A DNA stretch of 14,165 nt. Origin: Woronichinia sp035285405. GTDB lineage: Bacteria > Cyanobacteriota > Cyanobacteriia > Cyanobacteriales > Microcystaceae. A program made the position numbers and the translations under genes. The DNA lies in NCBI GenBank assembly GCA_035285405.1, contig JAYKJI010000089.1:1-14165 (forward strand), in the 5' to 3' direction. The notes below the pieces were generated by a model that made no database searches, was not told the origin of the DNA, and was given only the letters and a program-made list of their open reading frames with translations. Positions within the stretch are counted from its first letter, which is position 1. Every line of letters starts with the position of its first letter. Positions 14,049 to 14,165 of this stretch are shown piece after piece.

Positions 14049-14165
14049 GGAGACAAGAAGGGTTAAAAGTCTTGTGTGGCAAAGACTACAGCAAAAAGAA
14101 AAAAGACAAGATACTCTGTAAAACAGTACAATGCTCCTCAAAAAGAACATGATAACAAAAGAATA
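14041..14165 (+). other. Unrelated DNA after the truncated gene, possible insertion-sequence edge
   Basis: From about 14040 the sequence no longer matches the restriction-modification family in any frame. YTAR tetramers, the target type known for IS701-family elements, occur at the break (TTAG 14037-14040, CTAG 14045-14048). An ATG at 14149 opens a frame MITKE that leaves the window and could be a transposase start. No terminal inverted repeat can be tested because the other end lies outside. The insertion is inferred, and the element family is a guess. Confidence 0.35.

Noticed and set aside
1..14165. CRISPR array, tRNA or rRNA genes
   Set aside because: I read for regularly spaced 25-40 bp repeats and for tRNA-like cloverleaf and TTCGA-type arms and saw none. 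The repeats present have only two copies or are palindromes.

Overview
The window looks like chromosomal DNA of a cyanobacterium. The evidence is a tocopherol cyclase next to a homogentisate phytyltransferase, a truncated hemoglobin very close to Synechocystis GlbN, an NhaS3-type Na+/H+ antiporter, and many HIP1 octamers (GCGATCGC). I count 12 HIP1 sites, all between 6274 and 12802. A unicellular or colonial genus such as Microcystis, Crocosphaera or Cyanothece would fit, but the genus cannot be fixed from the sequence alone.

Left part (1-6263, all genes on +, no HIP1 octamer seen). First comes a compact, probably transferred set of genes that looks biosynthetic: the tail of an unknown gene, a radical SAM enzyme with an N-terminal cobalamin-domain-like region, a short-chain dehydrogenase, and a probable SAM-dependent methyltransferase. 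The product is unknown. Next is a 3.6-5.4 kb stretch of small orphan genes (a 63-aa membrane protein, a 272-aa membrane-anchored coiled-coil protein, a 115-aa secreted four-cysteine protein). Between them lie sequences with the architecture of integron attC sites; the best is 4877-4963, which starts right at a stop codon. After that is a two-gene DUF433 / PIN-like toxin-antitoxin-type pair whose reading frames overlap by 4 bp.

Middle (6264-7560). This is a gene-poor zone rich in HIP1 and repeats. It holds a degraded DUF4160 gene, a small two-helix membrane protein, and the C-terminal stump of a VOC/glyoxalase-fold gene.

Right part (7561-12140). This reads as core cyanobacterial genome. A minus-strand group runs 96-aa conserved protein, glbN, homogentisate phytyltransferase, tocopherol cyclase; the last three are spaced by only about 20 bp and have a sigma70-like promoter at 10046-10075. 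The predicted globin keeps both axial heme histidines but lacks the histidine that links heme covalently in Synechocystis GlbN. Divergent from this group is an NhaS3-like antiporter followed by a nested GC-rich palindrome. The window ends with a type IIG/ISP-like restriction-modification gene (PD-(D/E)XK nuclease plus N6-adenine methylase) cut off after its methylase core by unrelated DNA, probably the edge of an insertion sequence.
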